Shown piece after piece: positions 63,625 through 64,000 of a stretch of 64,000 bases of DNA. The notes beneath the pieces were generated by a model. It was not told where the DNA came from. It did no database searches and saw only the letters and a list, made by a program, of their open reading frames with translations. The DNA is taken from assembly GCF_946885955.1 (NCBI RefSeq), contig NZ_CAMPHI010000022.1:1-64000 (forward strand). The letters are read 5' to 3'. Each line of letters opens with the position of its first letter. Position 1 is the first letter of the stretch. Made by a program: the position numbers and the translations under genes. Source of the DNA: an uncultured Pseudomonas sp. (lineage in GTDB: Bacteria > Pseudomonadota > Gammaproteobacteria > Pseudomonadales > Pseudomonadaceae).

Positions 63625-64000
63625 TCAGTTGGGCATCAGACGCGCTACATCGATGCGCCGCCAGCGTGCTTCGGCCAGGCTGTACAAGGCGAACGCCAAT
63701 AAGCCAAGACCAATGGTCAGCAATAGCCAGGTGCCTGCGGGCATGCTCTGCAGTGCTTGCAGGACTTGCTTGAGCCCCGGGGGATCGGTCGGTTGGTAAT
63801 TGTGCGCGCCGGAGAATAACAGCGCCGCGATGATCAAAAAGGCGCATCCGCGGGTCAACAGGCCAATGCGGGAAATGGGGCGAACCCAGCGCATGATCCG
63901 CTCATCGGCTTGAAAATAGCGCTGGAAATTGGCCCTCCAGGCTTTGATCAAGTGCGCCAGGCCGACGCCCAAGGGCACCAGCGCCATCGCCTGTACCAGC
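63625..64000 (-). CDS. DUF1206-family membrane protein (5' end beyond the window)
   Basis: The frame ends at 63625 and stays open to the right edge (125 codons seen). It shows paired hydrophobic segments (LTRGCAFLIIAALLFSGA; TWLLLTIGLGLLAFALYSLAEARWRRI) with the Leu/Gly/Ala-Tyr-Arg pattern of DUF1206, which normally consists of three such repeats. Function unknown. Confidence 0.78.
   Translation of the reverse strand, partial: LVQAMALVPLGVGLAHLIKAWRANFQRYFQADERIMRWVRPISRIGLLTRGCAFLIIAALLFSGAHNYQPTDPPGLKQVLQALQSMPAGTWLLLTIGLGLLAFALYSLAEARWRRIDVARLMPN

Noticed and set aside
1..64000. Prophage, insertion sequence, CRISPR array, tRNA or rRNA genes
   Set aside because: No integrase, transposase, cas gene, regular spacer array or tRNA/rRNA-like sequence was found. 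The repeats present are short palindromes in intergenic positions.

Overview
The window is high-GC DNA from a Pseudomonas chromosome. The strongest evidence is the block algU-mucA-mucB-mucC-mucD-lepA-lepB-(DUF4845)-rnc-era-recO-pdxJ, flanked by nadB, sdhE/ygfX and ygfZ. As I recall it, the order from the valine genes through ung, opdH-tctCBA/tctDE, nadB, algU, pdxJ, the I42 inhibitor and pruR to putA/putP follows P. aeruginosa PAO1 from about PA0743 to PA0783. The window is not P. aeruginosa itself: it carries a LapA-type adhesin locus, two extra solute-binding proteins in the valine operon, a copper protein/EAL/DUF3034/globin operon and a FAD-dehydrogenase/OCD-reductase module. No tRNA, rRNA, CRISPR array, prophage or insertion sequence was seen.

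Layout. (1) 1-6076: the start of a giant LapA-like adhesin (leftward) and its type I secretion genes lapE-lapB-lapC (rightward), with a FleQ-like box between them. (2) 6077-6398: REP-like repeats that include a duplicated scrap of the lapC 3' end. (3) 6399-16044: a distal valine-catabolism operon read leftward (mmsA, two periplasmic binding proteins, acyl-CoA dehydrogenase, enoyl-CoA hydratase, 3-hydroxyisobutyryl-CoA hydrolase, mmsB), divergent from the AraC-type gene mmsR. (4) 16139-19536: thioesterase, ung, a VOC protein, a DUF6279 lipoprotein and a DUF4142 protein. (5) 19742-27489: tricarboxylate uptake (opdH, tctC, tctB, tctA and a linked AbrB-family permease) divergent from the two-component pair tctD/tctE. 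(6) 27547-31793: HDOD protein, ygfZ, sdhE, ygfX, nadB. (7) 31794-42703: the envelope-stress sigma-factor operon followed by the lepA/lepB/rnc/era/recO/pdxJ housekeeping run. (8) 42786-46534: cmoB/cmoA for tRNA wobble modification, two lipoproteins and an unidentified membrane protein. (9) 46792-47544: pruR. (10) 47761-52043: a four-gene operon encoding a cupredoxin-like protein, an EAL phosphodiesterase with a degenerate GGDEF domain, a DUF3034 outer-membrane-type protein and a lipoprotein truncated haemoglobin. (11) 52113-54658: a small protein, a second HDOD protein and a DUF3422 protein. (12) 54946-63552: putA and putP, then a FAD D-amino-acid dehydrogenase, an ornithine-cyclodeaminase-family enzyme and an AraC regulator. 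A DUF1206 gene runs off the right end.

Themes. The window is rich in carbon and nitrogen uptake and catabolism (valine, tricarboxylates, proline). Several of these genes carry an A-rich AAnAAnAA element just upstream of the Shine-Dalgarno sequence, as expected for Hfq/Crc catabolite repression. A second theme is surface life under c-di-GMP: the Lap adhesin, the EAL protein, and an enoyl-CoA hydratase at the position of P. aeruginosa dspI. Several families of short palindromic repeats (GTAGCCCGG..., GTAGGGTGCGC..., GTAGGGTGG..., GTAGGGTCGC...) punctuate the intergenic spaces, and in two cases they supply the stop codon of the neighbouring gene.
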